Shown: piece after piece, positions 8,336 through 17,546 of the stretch
Numbering within the stretch: the stretch's first letter is position 1
Layout of the letters: the number at the start of each line of letters is the position of its first letter
Source: Paenibacillus castaneae
Lineage (GTDB): Bacteria > Bacillota > Bacilli > Paenibacillales > Paenibacillaceae
Direction of reading: 5' to 3'
Assembly: GCF_002884445.1 (NCBI RefSeq)
Contig: NZ_KZ614144.1
Span: forward strand, 3,578,094 to 3,642,093
DNA length: 64,000 nt
Position numbers and translations under genes: made by a program
The notes under the pieces: model-generated
The model's input: only the letters and a program-made list of their open reading frames with translations
Told to the model about the DNA's origin: nothing
Database searches by the model: none

Positions 8336-9550
8336 TTATTCACTATTGAGAGCTGCTCCCGTCTGTTCATTCCAATTCCATAACCGTACTTCGCCTAGCC
8401 TTATTTGCTTAACAAAAGACGCTTCCCGCAGCTTCAAAATTTCTTTCACTGGGCCTGTGACGGCGATTCCATAGATGCTTACCCCATTTGCTTCTACATA
8501 ATCTAGAGCCTGATTTATGGTAGAAGGGAAAACAACTGTTCTCGAAACCGATTTATATCGCTGTAAAAGACGAAGCGTATCCTTGAAATTATCCTCTCTA
8601 AGCTTACCATCCCCGTACAAATTGATGCTTGGGTAACGTGTTAAGGTTAATTTTTCAGAAGAGAACCAGCCATTCTTTTTCTCTTCCTTTATGACACTCT
8701 TGCCGTCCGAATAATGCCACATCGGCGAAATGGGGAACCCGATTGGCTGCGTTGCAAATTGGCTATCCTCACCACTCTCCAGCTCCCCTTTGTAAACAGC
8801 AAGCCACAGCGGGTCCATCTCTTTGCCCTCGAACAGCTTCAAAGCTGCATCTGTCTTATAATATTGATCGAATGAAACAAAAGCCTCAGCGACCGTGCCT
8901 TCAGGAAGCTTCTCTAATCTCGCCCATTCCTGCCCGCTCATTTCCGTATTCATCGCTTCAGGTAAATAAAAAACCATATTCGTGCTTCTAATTCCATCTC
9001 TATAGGTATCTAAAGGCGATCCCAGCATTTGATTAAGCCTCAAGGATTGGGCATACGTTCCAACGGACAGCCATTCGCTGCCGATTTGCTTCGTCATTGT
9101 TCCCGAATACTTCATACCCAATATACCTGATGGACTGCTGCTTAATGAGACAGTAAAATTAGGGATCGTTACTTGAAAAGACGATCTGATTACATCACGG
9201 TAAATATCCATACGATTTGGAGTGCCAACCGAATAGAATAGCGAGATGAAAGCCGAATTTAATATAGATAATAGCAGCAATAAGCCAAACACCGTACCCA
9301 CGCTCCAATAACGAGCCCGTCGCTTCCCTTGCTTCATCAGCTGCTTCGCTTTCTTCGGATTCAGCTCCATAGAACGTTCGTCCTGACCAGACTGAGGCTT
9401 AGATTTTTGGCCGCCGCTTTGAAGCAGTTCATCCATATGCTCTTGATAGGCTTCCAGCTTCGCGATTTCCCGTTCAATCTCCGCCTGCTCTTCTGTTGAT
9501 AGCTTGCCGTCTGCATAATCTTTTAATTGCTGTTTAAATTTCTCACTCAT
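8336..9550 (-). CDS. Membrane anti-sigma factor (YhdL-like)
   Basis: I place the start at 9550, where an AAGGAGG Shine-Dalgarno sits 8 nt upstream; the longer ORF start at 9568 overlaps that ribosome-binding site. The 404-residue product has a short cytoplasmic N-terminus (ADGKLSTEEQAEIERE), a basic stretch, one membrane segment at about residues 70-92, and a large extracytoplasmic region. This layout matches proteins with Sigma_reg_N and Sigma_reg_C domains such as YhdL, the anti-SigM factor of B. subtilis. It overlaps the sigma gene by 8 bp and by family sequesters that sigma until an envelope signal is sensed. The signal is unknown. Confidence 0.88.
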   Translation of the reverse strand: MSEKFKQQLKDYADGKLSTEEQAEIEREIAKLEAYQEHMDELLQSGGQKSKPQSGQDERSMELNPKKAKQLMKQGKRRARYWSVGTVFGLLLLLSILNSAFISLFYSVGTPNRMDIYRDVIRSSFQVTIPNFTVSLSSSPSGILGMKYSGTMTKQIGSEWLSVGTYAQSLRLNQMLGSPLDTYRDGIRSTNMVFYLPEAMNTEMSGQEWARLEKLPEGTVAEAFVSFDQYYKTDAALKLFEGKEMDPLWLAVYKGELESGEDSQFATQPIGFPISPMWHYSDGKSVIKEEKKNGWFSSEKLTLTRYPSINLYGDGKLREDNFKDTLRLLQRYKSVSRTVVFPSTINQALDYVEANGVSIYGIAVTGPVKEILKLREASFVKQIRLGEVRLWNWNEQTGAALNSE

Positions 9551-10049
9551 GCTCCGTTCCTCCTTCATTTAGCCGACGCAGTGTTTGCCTCGCCCGAAAC
9601 AATAGCACCTTATAGTAGGACAAACCGATACCCATAATATCAGCACACTCCTGATAGGACAGATCATGCCAATCATGCAGCAGCATCGCCTGTTTTTGCT
9701 TCTCAGGAAGAGCGGATACCGCGTTGTCCAGCTCACTGCGCTGCTCCTGTCTCATAAGCAGCAGCTCCGGTGTGATCCCATCGGTTAACCCGCCGAAAAA
9801 GGCTGCTTCCCGCGGGCTGCTTCGCTTCTCCTTCCGCTTGTAATCAATAAGCGCATGATGCGCTACGCGGAATAACCACGGCTTCACCTTCTCGCCCTTA
9901 TAGCTGTCCAAATACAAATAGGCTCTATAAAAGGTTTCTTGAACGATATCCTCCGCTGTGAAGTGGTCGTGGCAGAGGAACAGCAAATAGCGATATACAT
10001 CCTTCATATACAGCATATAAAGCTCATCTATACTATTCGGAGCAGCCAC
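9543..10049 (-). CDS. ECF-type RNA polymerase sigma factor
   Basis: This 168-residue extracytoplasmic-function sigma factor has region 2 with FTAEDIVQETFYRAY and WLFRVAHHALIDYKRK, and region 4 with ALPEKQKQAMLLHD and YQECADIMGIGLSYYKV. The genetic pairing with a YhdL-like anti-sigma suggests a SigM-like cell-envelope stress role. The start is GTG at 10049; an in-frame TAA lies five codons upstream, so no longer start exists. The purine run directly abuts this GTG, and the better-placed AGGAGG lies further upstream, in front of a 13-codon overlapping reading frame, so translational control is possible. Confidence 0.92.
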   Translation of the reverse strand: MAAPNSIDELYMLYMKDVYRYLLFLCHDHFTAEDIVQETFYRAYLYLDSYKGEKVKPWLFRVAHHALIDYKRKEKRSSPREAAFFGGLTDGITPELLLMRQEQRSELDNAVSALPEKQKQAMLLHDWHDLSYQECADIMGIGLSYYKVLLFRARQTLRRLNEGGTEHE

Positions 10050-10092
10050 CCCCTCACTCTGTTATGCAATTAGAATAACCTCCTGTCTCCTA

Positions 10093-10120
10093 TACACGTT
10101 TGAACAGCATAAATGTTACA
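10093..10120 (-). promoter_or_regulatory. ECF-type autoregulatory promoter of the sigma operon
   Basis: On the minus strand TGTAAC (10115-10120) and CGTGTA (10093-10098) are separated by 16 nt. This fits the AAC/CGT pattern of ECF sigma promoters of the SigM/SigW/SigX type and suggests autoregulation. Confidence 0.65.
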
Positions 10121-10159
10121 AGCAATCGCGTTTTTGTTTCGATGCAGTTGCTGAATAAT

Positions 10160-10209
10160 AAAAAAAGCCGTATCCCAAACCTCCCTTAGAGGAGAGGCTT
10201 GAATACGGC
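10160..10209 (-). terminator. Intrinsic terminator after ricA
   Basis: ATACGGC (10203-10209) pairs with GCCGTAT (10167-10173), with further partial pairing inside. On the minus strand the stem is followed by a run of about seven T. A shorter T run gives weaker activity in the other direction. Confidence 0.8.
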
Positions 10210-10236
10210 TTTATTCTACTTCATTATGGAAACATC

Positions 10237-10728
10237 TTAGTCGCTGCAATCCTCTGGATCGGGCTCAGACGCATCTTCAACATTTATTTTCTCTGAAACG
10301 GTATCACGAACGATGGATACAACGAGCTGAAGCAAATAATTAATATCTGATTGCGATTGCTGGAATTCCGTTACGATTGGAATACCGTCAAGCTCATCCT
10401 GCAGCGTTTCCATTTCGGCTTCAATCTTTTTTACCATATCTGCATTTTTGAAAGTCGTTTCAAAGGCAACAACTTCTTTTTGCTTCTTTTTGATTTGAGC
10501 GATTAATAGCTGTATTTTCTCATTGCCATTAATTTGCTGTTCAGCTCGGCGATAATGCTGCACTTCCTCCGACGTAAAAATAAGGTCGGCCAGCTCCTTC
10601 GCCTTTTTCGAAATATCTTCGCGTACAATTAAATCACGGGTATTAAAGCTCGGAACACAGCTTCCGCCATGCTCATGATCATGATGATGCGTTTCCGATT
10701 GGTTTGCTGCTGTTTGCTGCTCTGCCAT
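10237..10728 (-). CDS. ricA: YlbF/YmcA family regulator RicA
   Basis: This 163-residue helical protein belongs to the YlbF/YmcA family. In B. subtilis YmcA (RicA), YlbF (RicF) and YaaT (RicT) form an iron-sulphur complex that directs RNase Y to selected mRNAs and promotes biofilm formation, competence and sporulation. The identity rests on the core (residues 35-150, with HYRRAEQQINGNEKIQLL) and on its place directly after miaB, as in B. subtilis. The first 35 residues form an extension with a His cluster (residues 14-20, HHHDHEH) and Cys24. A second Cys near the C-terminus may be an Fe-S ligand. A terminator follows the gene. Confidence 0.88.
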   Translation of the reverse strand: MAEQQTAANQSETHHHDHEHGGSCVPSFNTRDLIVREDISKKAKELADLIFTSEEVQHYRRAEQQINGNEKIQLLIAQIKKKQKEVVAFETTFKNADMVKKIEAEMETLQDELDGIPIVTEFQQSQSDINYLLQLVVSIVRDTVSEKINVEDASEPDPEDCSD

Positions 10729-10751
10729 TTGTCATCTCTCCTGTTTTCCCG

Positions 10752-12338
10752 TTAGCTAACGGCTTCTTCTACGCTTTTATCTAAAGCTTCAGCCTTAATG
10801 TACCAGGTTTGGGCTTCTGTCACTTTGGCTTGAATGAACTGTCCAACCCATTCCTTAGGTCCTTCAAGGTGTACTAATTTATTCGTTCTTGTACGGCCTG
10901 ACAATATATTCGCATTATTCTTGCTTTCGCCTTCTATTAATACCTCTACAATTTGACCGCGCAGCTCCTCATTCTTCTCTCTAGCATTGGCTGCTAATTG
11001 AGCGTTTAGACGCTGCAGGCGCGCTTTCTTCACTTCTAGGGGTACATTGTCCTCCATGCCAGCGGCTGGTGTTCCTTCGCGCGGTGAATAGAGGAAAGTA
11101 TAAGCGGAATCAAAGCCAACTTCCTTCACAAGCGTCATCGTATCTTCGAATTGCTCGTCCGTTTCGCCTGGGAAGCCGACAATAATATCTGAAGTAAGCA
11201 TGGCGTCAGGTATAGCTTTCTTAATTTTTGCGACAAGCTCCAAATACATTTCACGTGAATATTTACGGCTCATGCGCTTTAATATTTCAGTGCTTCCAGA
11301 CTGCACCGGCAGATGGATATGCTCTACCAAATTACCGCGTGTTGCAAGCACCTCAATGAGATGGTCGTCAAAGTCGCGTGGGTGGCTGGTCATAAAGCGA
11401 ACACGCGGAATGTCGATTTTGGACATATCATGCATTAGATCGCCAAAGCGATATTCGATATCCTCGAAATCCTTCCCGTATGCATTCACATTCTGGCCCA
11501 GCAGTGTAATTTCCTTAAAGCCTTTGCGGGCTAGCTCGCGCACCTCGGCAATAACATCCTCCGGACGGCGGCTCCGCTCTTTCCCGCGCGTATAAGGAAC
11601 AATACAATACGTACAAAACTTATCGCAGCCATACATAATGTTGACCCATGCACGCATGCCTTCGCGTTTCTTCGGCATATTCTCGATAATGTCGCCTTCC
11701 TTAGACCACACCTCGACAACAAGCTCTTTGCTGAAGTAAGCATTTTGCAGCAAATAAGGCAGCCTATGTATGTTGTGTGTTCCAAAGATCATATCTACAA
11801 ATGAATGCTTCTGCAATATACGTCCAACAACAGATTCCTCTTGAGACATACAGCCGCATACGCCAAGCAGCAGTCCAGGCTTCTCCGTCTTGAGCGTCTT
11901 GAGATGTCCTAGCTCGCCGAATACTTTGTCTTCCGCATTCTCGCGTATCGCGCAGGTGTTGAGCAGAATGACATCTGCTTGCTGCCGATCTTCCGTAGCG
12001 GTATAACCCATTTCCTCGAACATGCCCTTCATAACCTCGGTATCATGCTCGTTCATTTGGCAGCCGTACGTTTGAATTAAATAAAACTTTCCAGCTCCAA
12101 TTATTTTCAGCTCATCTGGAATGGAGAAGTCATAATGAACCTCGATCTCTTCTTTGCCACGCTTTTTCTCGTCTCGATGATTCGGAGTTGAATTAATTTG
12201 GACATTCCGTCCTTTGATCCGATATGTGGTCTTGCCGTCTTCCTCGGAAAGAACCTTTGCATCAGAAAAGTCAAAATATTTACTGTAATCCTTTTCACCC
12301 TTGGTGGATTTTAAGTCCACTGAGTTCCCCTTAGTCAT
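10752..12338 (-). CDS. miaB: tRNA-2-methylthio-N6-dimethylallyladenosine synthase MiaB
   Basis: This 528-residue radical-SAM methylthiotransferase converts i6A37 to ms2i6A37 in tRNAs reading UNN codons. The N-terminal UPF0004 domain carries the first cluster's cysteines in [21 protein letters not shown] and [10 protein letters not shown]. The radical-SAM triad is [16 protein letters not shown], and a C-terminal TRAM domain follows (about 455-520). The N-terminus is roughly 70 residues longer than in enterobacterial MiaB, as is usual in Firmicutes. It sits 23 bp upstream of ricA and is cotranscribed with it. Confidence 0.97.
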   Translation of the reverse strand: MTKGNSVDLKSTKGEKDYSKYFDFSDAKVLSEEDGKTTYRIKGRNVQINSTPNHRDEKKRGKEEIEVHYDFSIPDELKIIGAGKFYLIQTYGCQMNEHDTEVMKGMFEEMGYTATEDRQQADVILLNTCAIRENAEDKVFGELGHLKTLKTEKPGLLLGVCGCMSQEESVVGRILQKHSFVDMIFGTHNIHRLPYLLQNAYFSKELVVEVWSKEGDIIENMPKKREGMRAWVNIMYGCDKFCTYCIVPYTRGKERSRRPEDVIAEVRELARKGFKEITLLGQNVNAYGKDFEDIEYRFGDLMHDMSKIDIPRVRFMTSHPRDFDDHLIEVLATRGNLVEHIHLPVQSGSTEILKRMSRKYSREMYLELVAKIKKAIPDAMLTSDIIVGFPGETDEQFEDTMTLVKEVGFDSAYTFLYSPREGTPAAGMEDNVPLEVKKARLQRLNAQLAANAREKNEELRGQIVEVLIEGESKNNANILSGRTRTNKLVHLEGPKEWVGQFIQAKVTEAQTWYIKAEALDKSVEEAVS

Positions 12339-12409
12339 TCTGTTGTCACATCCCTATACCTCTATGTCCGCAAACAATTATTTTTTATACTTTTGAACAT
12401 CAATAAGAA

Positions 12410-12418
12410 ATTATAGCA
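12410..12418 (-). promoter_or_regulatory. Candidate extended -10 promoter of miaB
   Basis: On the minus strand TGCTATAAT is a perfect extended -10 element about 70 nt before the miaB start. No good -35 is visible at 17 nt. Confidence 0.5.
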
Positions 12419-12737
12419 TAAGAACCCCATTTGAATCCACTTATCGTCAACAACAAATAGATTTGGCCGCGAGATTCTTTTCCACTATTTTCATTTATTA
12501 GCTGTTGCAAGACGCCCCCGTCTAATTTACCCTCGTGCAAAACGTGCACTCCATCATTATTAAACAAACTTAAGTTTTAAGTTAGTTTCAGCAATAGACC
12601 AATAAAGCAGAACAGCCGAACAGATATAATACTCTGATCGGCTGTTTTCTTAATAAAAAGCTTCATTTCTAAAGCGCGCTGCCTTAGAAATTGCTTTACT
12701 TACTTTTGAGCATTCACGACTAATTTTCTACCCGTTA
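12419..12737. other. Intergenic region between miaB and pduL with inverted repeats
   Basis: No gene is seen. Two hairpins stand out. AACAGCCGA (12611-12619) pairs with TCGGCTGTT (12638-12646) and is followed by TTCTT on the plus strand. ATTTCTAA (12665-12672) pairs with TTAGAAAT (12684-12691), with a T5 run a few bases beyond it on the minus strand. Either could end pduL transcription. Confidence 0.55.
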
Positions 12738-13316
12738 TTAGTCTAATATTTCTGCTGTATCGCCGTTTTTGACTCCAGCAGCATTCGCCTCGTCCGTATC
12801 AATATGCATATCCAGCGCAAATTGATCGGATACACGCGCTATCACATGCTCGAACACGACTCCACGCTCACCATTGAAACGAACTCGCAGCGATTGCTTG
12901 TCTGCTATGCCAAACCGCTCTGCATCGCTTGTATGGAAGTGAATGTGACGCGCAGCCACAATAACACCCTCTTCGATCGTCACTTCGCCAGCAGGCCCTT
13001 GAAGCTTTATGCCAGCTGAGCCCTTCGTGTCTCCCGATTCCCTAAGAGGCGCATTAACGCCAAGAGCGAATGCGTCCGTCCGGGACACTTCAAGCTGGGT
13101 TTGCTTCCGGGCTGGTCCAAGAATTCTAACCTTCGCAAATGTCCCCTTCGGTCCAATGACTGCAACTGTTTCATTCGCTGCATATTGGCCTGGCTGGGAC
13201 AGAGGTTTCATTTCTGTTAATTCGTATCCTTTGCCGAACAATACCTCAACATGCTCCTGTGATAAATGAATATGTCTCGCCGATACACCAATTGTTACTT
13301 CTTTTTTATGTATCAT
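12738..13316 (-). CDS. pduL: Phosphate propanoyltransferase (PduL-type phosphotransacylase)
   Basis: This 192-residue PduL-family enzyme exchanges CoA and phosphate on short acyl groups such as propanoyl or acetyl. Two PduL repeats are seen, each with the zinc-binding His motif: VSARHIHLSQ near residue 12 and VAARHIHFHT near 122. It has no N-terminal encapsulation peptide, and no Pdu/Eut shell or diol-degradation genes are near, so it probably acts as a free cytosolic phosphotransacetylase. It stands alone between miaB and korB, with its own ribosome-binding site and a terminator on either side. Confidence 0.92.
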   Translation of the reverse strand: MIHKKEVTIGVSARHIHLSQEHVEVLFGKGYELTEMKPLSQPGQYAANETVAVIGPKGTFAKVRILGPARKQTQLEVSRTDAFALGVNAPLRESGDTKGSAGIKLQGPAGEVTIEEGVIVAARHIHFHTSDAERFGIADKQSLRVRFNGERGVVFEHVIARVSDQFALDMHIDTDEANAAGVKNGDTAEILD

Positions 13317-13356
13317 GTTGTCACTCTCCTATATCGTTGTATTCATTATGATGGGT

Positions 13357-13392
13357 AAAAAAAAAGCATATGACCCTTCGGGCCATATGCTT
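13357..13392 (-). terminator. Intrinsic terminator after korB
   Basis: AAGCATATG (13364-13372) pairs with CATATGCTT (13384-13392), with an inner GGCCC/GGGTC-type stem and a tetraloop. On the minus strand it is followed by nine T. Confidence 0.9.
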
Positions 13393-13402
13393 ATCATACC
13401 AT

Positions 13403-14269
13403 TTATTTAAATTCAGCTACAAGCTTGTCGAATTGTTCAGGTGTAATCTTAATGTCCTGCTTCGCCAAACCTTCTTGCTTAAAGCCGGTAACCAAATCCT
13501 CATAAGACTTACGCTCTTTGTTTTGATAGATAAGACCGGTAAGCATACCGTTTGTTTCCATAATCTTGTTCATCGCCATAACACGATTGGATGCATCGTA
13601 TTCCGGGAACTGCTCCAGATTCACGATATTTGCTTTAAACCAATCATACGTGTTGATCTTGTTGAAGGTAACGCAAGGACTGAATACATTTATCAAAGAG
13701 AAGCCCTCATGATTAATGCCCTCTTCGATCAACTTCGTTAGCTGCTTAAGATCACTTGAGAATGATTGAGCAACAAAGGTCGCTCCGGCTGACATCGCGA
13801 TTTCAAGCGGCGAGAGCGTTGTCTCGATCGAGCCTTCAGGCGTCGATTTCGTTTTGAAGCCTTCCGCGCTGCGCGGGGAGGTTTGCCCTTTGGTCAAGCC
13901 ATAGATTTGGTTATCCATAACGATATAAGTTACGTTGAGATTTCGACGAATGGCGTGAACCGTATGGCCCATGCCAATAGCAAATCCGTCTCCATCTCCG
14001 CCGGAAGCGATAACCGTCAGCTCACGGTTAGCAAGCTTAACGCCTTGTGCAATAGGAAGCACGCGGCCGTGGATGCCATGGAAGCCATATGCGTTAATAT
14101 ATCCGGAGATACGGCCAGAGCAGCCAATACCAGAAATAACAGCGAGATTCTCAGGCTCAAGTCCAACATTGGCTGCAGCGCGCTGAATAGCCGCCTGTAT
14201 GGAGAAATCTCCGCAGCCTGGGCACCAGTTCGGTTTGACGTTATTTCTAAACTCTTTGAACGTTGCCAT
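13403..14269 (-). CDS. korB: 2-oxoacid:ferredoxin oxidoreductase, beta subunit
   Basis: This 288-residue thiamine-diphosphate-binding beta subunit oxidises 2-oxoacids (2-oxoglutarate or pyruvate) to acyl-CoA with reduction of ferredoxin. The motif WCPGCGDFS is at 15-23 and the TPP-binding ASGGDGDGFAIG near 88-99. No 4Fe-4S ferredoxin domain is fused, as in the KorB type of aerobic Firmicutes. It overlaps korA by 23 bp. Substrate preference cannot be settled from sequence; KorAB is the common assignment in Bacillus. Confidence 0.93.
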   Translation of the reverse strand: MATFKEFRNNVKPNWCPGCGDFSIQAAIQRAAANVGLEPENLAVISGIGCSGRISGYINAYGFHGIHGRVLPIAQGVKLANRELTVIASGGDGDGFAIGMGHTVHAIRRNLNVTYIVMDNQIYGLTKGQTSPRSAEGFKTKSTPEGSIETTLSPLEIAMSAGATFVAQSFSSDLKQLTKLIEEGINHEGFSLINVFSPCVTFNKINTYDWFKANIVNLEQFPEYDASNRVMAMNKIMETNGMLTGLIYQNKERKSYEDLVTGFKQEGLAKQDIKITPEQFDKLVAEFK

Positions 14270-16004
14270 CTAAACTCAACTCCTTACAAGCTTTGTGAAC
14301 GTCGGAAGGCAGGAACGGATTGCCATCGTATTTAAGCAAGCTTTCGATTTTGTCTGCAAATCCCGCATGCATTTTAATTTGACCTGCCAGCTGGGCGGTT
14401 GCGTTATTCTCGATGACGATCACTTTTGTAGCTTTCTGCAAGTAAGGCAGCAAAGGTTTCGTTGGGAACGGATGGATTTGACGAATCGTAATATGATTCG
14501 TAGTTACACCCTCTTGTTCAAGCAAGCTTCTTGCTTCATCAATCGTTCCGCCCGTTGAGCCCATTCCTATAATAAGCAGATCCGGGGTATCATGCGGTGC
14601 GTCAACACGAATGGCTTCACGGACATACATATCATTCAGCTTGTTCAGTCGTTTATCCATCATGTTCTGGCGATTCAGCGCGTTCTCCGATGGACGGCCC
14701 GTCTCGTCGTGCTCAACGCCTGTTACATGATGCAGACCGCCCTTTTCACCTGGCAGCACACGCTGTGAAATTCCGTCCTCTGTAAGCTCATAGCGCTTAA
14801 ACAAATCATGGCCTTCCAGCGCCGGAACATCCGTCACCAGCTTGCCGCGTTTAATTTCAATTTTATTGTAATCAAGCTGATCGCATGATTGTTTGCCCAG
14901 CGACAATTGAAGATCTGTCATTAGAATGACTGGAACTTGATACTGCTCGGCAAGGTTGAATGCTTCAATTGTATCGTAAAAGCAGTCTTCAATCGACGCT
15001 GGAGCAATAACGATCTTCGGTATTTCACCGTGTGTTCCATACACCATTGCATTCAAATCAGATTGCTCCTGCTTCGTAGGAAGTCCCGTGGACGGGCCTC
15101 CGCGCTGCGTGTTTACAATAACGAGCGGCGTTTCTGTCATGCCTGCAAGACCGATTGCCTCCATCATAAGCGAAAGACCAGGGCCTGCTGATGCAGTCAT
15201 CGTACGAACGCCAGCATAATTCGCGCCAATCGCCATCGTTACAGCAGCAATTTCATCCTCGGTTTGAACGACAGTACCGCCGAAATGCGGCAGCTTTTTA
15301 ATTAAATATTCCATAATTTCAGAAGCTGGGGTGATGGGATAAGCAGCCATTAAGCGGCAGCCTGCCGCAACTGATCCTAGACCAATTGCCTCATTTCCGA
15401 TCATGAACAGCTTTTGCTGCCCATCGGCAGCATCAAGCTTGAACTCGTCCAAAGGTCCGCCAGCTTGTTCGAGAACAAATTCCGCTCCGCGTTTAACAGC
15501 CTCGACATTCTTCTCAACGATAGCTGCACCCTTGCGTCCGAACTCTTCTTCAACCGCTTTATTAAATACGTCCAGCGGCAGTCCTAGAAGCGCCCATGAT
15601 GCGCCGGAAGCAACCATGTTTTTCATTAAGGAAGTTCCAAGCTCTTCTGCCATTGCCGTAATCGGAACAGCGAACAATCTAGTATCAATGCCCTCTGGTA
15701 TCGTCGGATTGAATTTCGCATCCGCCACGATAACACCGCCAAGGCGCAGCTCCTTCGCATTTAAATCAATGCTTTCCTGGTCGAAAGCGACTAAAATATC
15801 AAGATCATCAGAAATAGCACGAATCGGTTTCGTGCTTATGCGAATCTTATTATTGGTATGTCCACCCTTAATTCTCGAAGAGAAATGTCTATATCCATAT
15901 AAATAATAGCCTAAGCGGTTAAGCGCCGTGGAAAAGATCCGATCTGTACTTTCGACTCCTTCCCCTTGTTGTCCCCCGATCTTCCAAGACAATTGACTAA
16001 TCAA
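14247..16004 (-). CDS. korA: 2-oxoacid:acceptor oxidoreductase, fused gamma-alpha subunit
   Basis: This protein has about 585 residues. The N-terminal third is the gamma domain (SWKIGGQQGEGVESTD), followed by the pyrimidine-binding alpha domain (MAAYPITPASEIMEY, GLAGMTETPLVIVN) and a transketolase-C-like end. I choose the TTG at 16004 because AGAGGAG lies 9 nt upstream and translation then begins ISQLSWKIGG; the ORF extends to a TTG at 16037 without a ribosome-binding site. It pairs with KorB to make acyl-CoA and reduced ferredoxin in the cytosol. Confidence 0.92.
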   Translation of the reverse strand: MISQLSWKIGGQQGEGVESTDRIFSTALNRLGYYLYGYRHFSSRIKGGHTNNKIRISTKPIRAISDDLDILVAFDQESIDLNAKELRLGGVIVADAKFNPTIPEGIDTRLFAVPITAMAEELGTSLMKNMVASGASWALLGLPLDVFNKAVEEEFGRKGAAIVEKNVEAVKRGAEFVLEQAGGPLDEFKLDAADGQQKLFMIGNEAIGLGSVAAGCRLMAAYPITPASEIMEYLIKKLPHFGGTVVQTEDEIAAVTMAIGANYAGVRTMTASAGPGLSLMMEAIGLAGMTETPLVIVNTQRGGPSTGLPTKQEQSDLNAMVYGTHGEIPKIVIAPASIEDCFYDTIEAFNLAEQYQVPVILMTDLQLSLGKQSCDQLDYNKIEIKRGKLVTDVPALEGHDLFKRYELTEDGISQRVLPGEKGGLHHVTGVEHDETGRPSENALNRQNMMDKRLNKLNDMYVREAIRVDAPHDTPDLLIIGMGSTGGTIDEARSLLEQEGVTTNHITIRQIHPFPTKPLLPYLQKATKVIVIENNATAQLAGQIKMHAGFADKIESLLKYDGNPFLPSDVHKACKELSLDGNVQRV

Positions 16005-16186
16005 AGTGCCCAACTCCTCTTTTTCTAGAACGTGCAAATATGGGATATAATCAAATAAAATATTTGAGATATGTCATAACAGTCACAACAATTTTAAAGC
16101 GCAAACTCATAAAAATCAAGTTATAAATGCGTAATTAACGCATAGTTAGTTTCGATTGGTTCCATATCAGAAGTAGATTGGAGCAT

Positions 16187-17131
16187 TCAAACGTGTTTCG
16201 GAAGATTTGTCCTTAAAAAGCGAATCGCATTTCCCGACATAAATTGCATAGCCTGCTCCTCTGTATATCGCTTGAGCAGCGCCTCTTGCAAAGCGGCCAG
16301 CTCGCCTGGATGCCTTAAACCAACGATATAATTATCAATGCCGTCAAAGTCAGATCCCAGCATAATGTGGCGTTCTCCTCCAAGCATACAAATATGCTCA
16401 ATATGACGGAGTAAATCATCTATCGTAACAACCTCTGCACTTGACACAAACCAAGGCACGAATGTGATACCGATTAGTCCCTGCTTCTTTATGATTTCTT
16501 CCATTTGATCGTTTGTAAGATTGCGCGGATGATCGCAAATTGCTCTTGCATTGGAATGTGAAGCTATAAAAGGTTTTGTCGAGAGCTCCGCTAGATCCCA
16601 AAACGCGCATTCGGATAAATGAGATACATCTAACAGTATACCCAATTTATTACATTCTTCAACAAATAACCGTCCTTTTGCTGTCAAGCCCCCGCCTCTC
16701 GGCTCCATAGCTCCGTCTGCGGCCCAATTAGCATGGTTCCAAGTCAGTCCTGCCGCCCGAATGCCTAATTGATGGAGGATGCGAAGCAGCGATAAATGTC
16801 CATTTAATCCGTCCACACCTTCAAGTGAAAGCAGCGCACCAATTTTCCCGTCTCTTATACAGTAATCCAAATCATTAGCCGTTCTAACCCAAACCATATT
16901 ATCACAAGATAATACGAATTGATGGAATCGATCTAAACTCTCCAGTATCGGTTCTAATCGACCATTCATAGCTTGTGGAATAAATACCGCAAAGGTTTGC
17001 AGAACCGTTCCTGCTGCCTGTAGACGCTCGTATGTAACATCTAAATGATCTGGCTTGCTTTGCTGAAACGTTAGTTTATCATCTAGCAGCATTTTGTATA
17101 GCACATCACAATGAAAATCCACTACTTTCAT
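16187..17131 (-). CDS. Membrane-dipeptidase family (M19) peptidase
   Basis: This 314-residue zinc dipeptidase is of the renal dipeptidase family. The ATG at 17131 is preferred because GAGGTG lies 6 nt upstream and the product starts directly with the metal motif VVDFHCDVLY. Further family motifs are SLEGVDGLNG, LTWNHANW, LDVSHLSECAFWDL, SHSNARAICDHPRNL and MLGSDFDGID. No signal peptide is seen, so it acts in the cytosol, hydrolysing dipeptides, possibly including D-amino-acid ones. In Bacillales a similar gene often lies near spoVS. Confidence 0.93.
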   Translation of the reverse strand: MKVVDFHCDVLYKMLLDDKLTFQQSKPDHLDVTYERLQAAGTVLQTFAVFIPQAMNGRLEPILESLDRFHQFVLSCDNMVWVRTANDLDYCIRDGKIGALLSLEGVDGLNGHLSLLRILHQLGIRAAGLTWNHANWAADGAMEPRGGGLTAKGRLFVEECNKLGILLDVSHLSECAFWDLAELSTKPFIASHSNARAICDHPRNLTNDQMEEIIKKQGLIGITFVPWFVSSAEVVTIDDLLRHIEHICMLGGERHIMLGSDFDGIDNYIVGLRHPGELAALQEALLKRYTEEQAMQFMSGNAIRFLRTNLPKHV

Positions 17132-17162
17132 AGGAGCACCTCGCATTTGATAGACTGACAGC

Positions 17163-17190
17163 AAAAAAACCTGTCTACGACGTAAACAGG
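17163..17190 (-). terminator. Intrinsic terminator after spoVS
   Basis: CCTGT (17170-17174) and ACAGG (17186-17190) close a hairpin with an inner TACG/CGTA pairing. A T7 run follows on the minus strand. Confidence 0.85.
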
Positions 17191-17235
17191 CGAAACATTT
17201 TCTTTTATCCAATTGGCTTACGCCGCTTGGACTTG

Positions 17236-17496
17236 CTACCGAGGCTCAACAATCAATTTGATTGCTGTTCGATCCTCCCCATCAATAACGATGTCAGTAA
17301 AGGCTGGAATGCAAATCAGATCCACCCCGCTGGGAGCGACAAATCCGCGAGCAATGGCAACTGCTTTGATCGCTTGGTTTAGCGCGCCAGCCCCAATAGC
17401 CTGCAGTTCTGCGCCGCCACGTTCACGGAGAACACCGGCAAGTGCACCTGCAACGGAATTAGGATTAGACTTTGCTGAAACTTTTAATACATCCAT
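17236..17496 (-). CDS. spoVS: Stage V sporulation protein S
   Basis: This is an 86-residue SpoVS, a small DNA/RNA-binding-like (Alba-fold) protein that influences septation and late sporulation. The start MDVLKVSAKSNPNSVAGALA and the core GAGALNQAIKAVAIARG are near-invariant in the family. The ATG at 17496 has GGGGAGG 9 nt upstream, so the 13-codon upstream extension of the ORF is not used. It is monocistronic, between a sigma-H-like promoter and a strong terminator. Confidence 0.97.
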   Translation of the reverse strand: MDVLKVSAKSNPNSVAGALAGVLRERGGAELQAIGAGALNQAIKAVAIARGFVAPSGVDLICIPAFTDIVIDGEDRTAIKLIVEPR

Positions 17497-17546
17497 AAAA
17501 AAGAACCTCCCCTTCGACTGTTGGATGGATTCCACTTTTAAATAGT

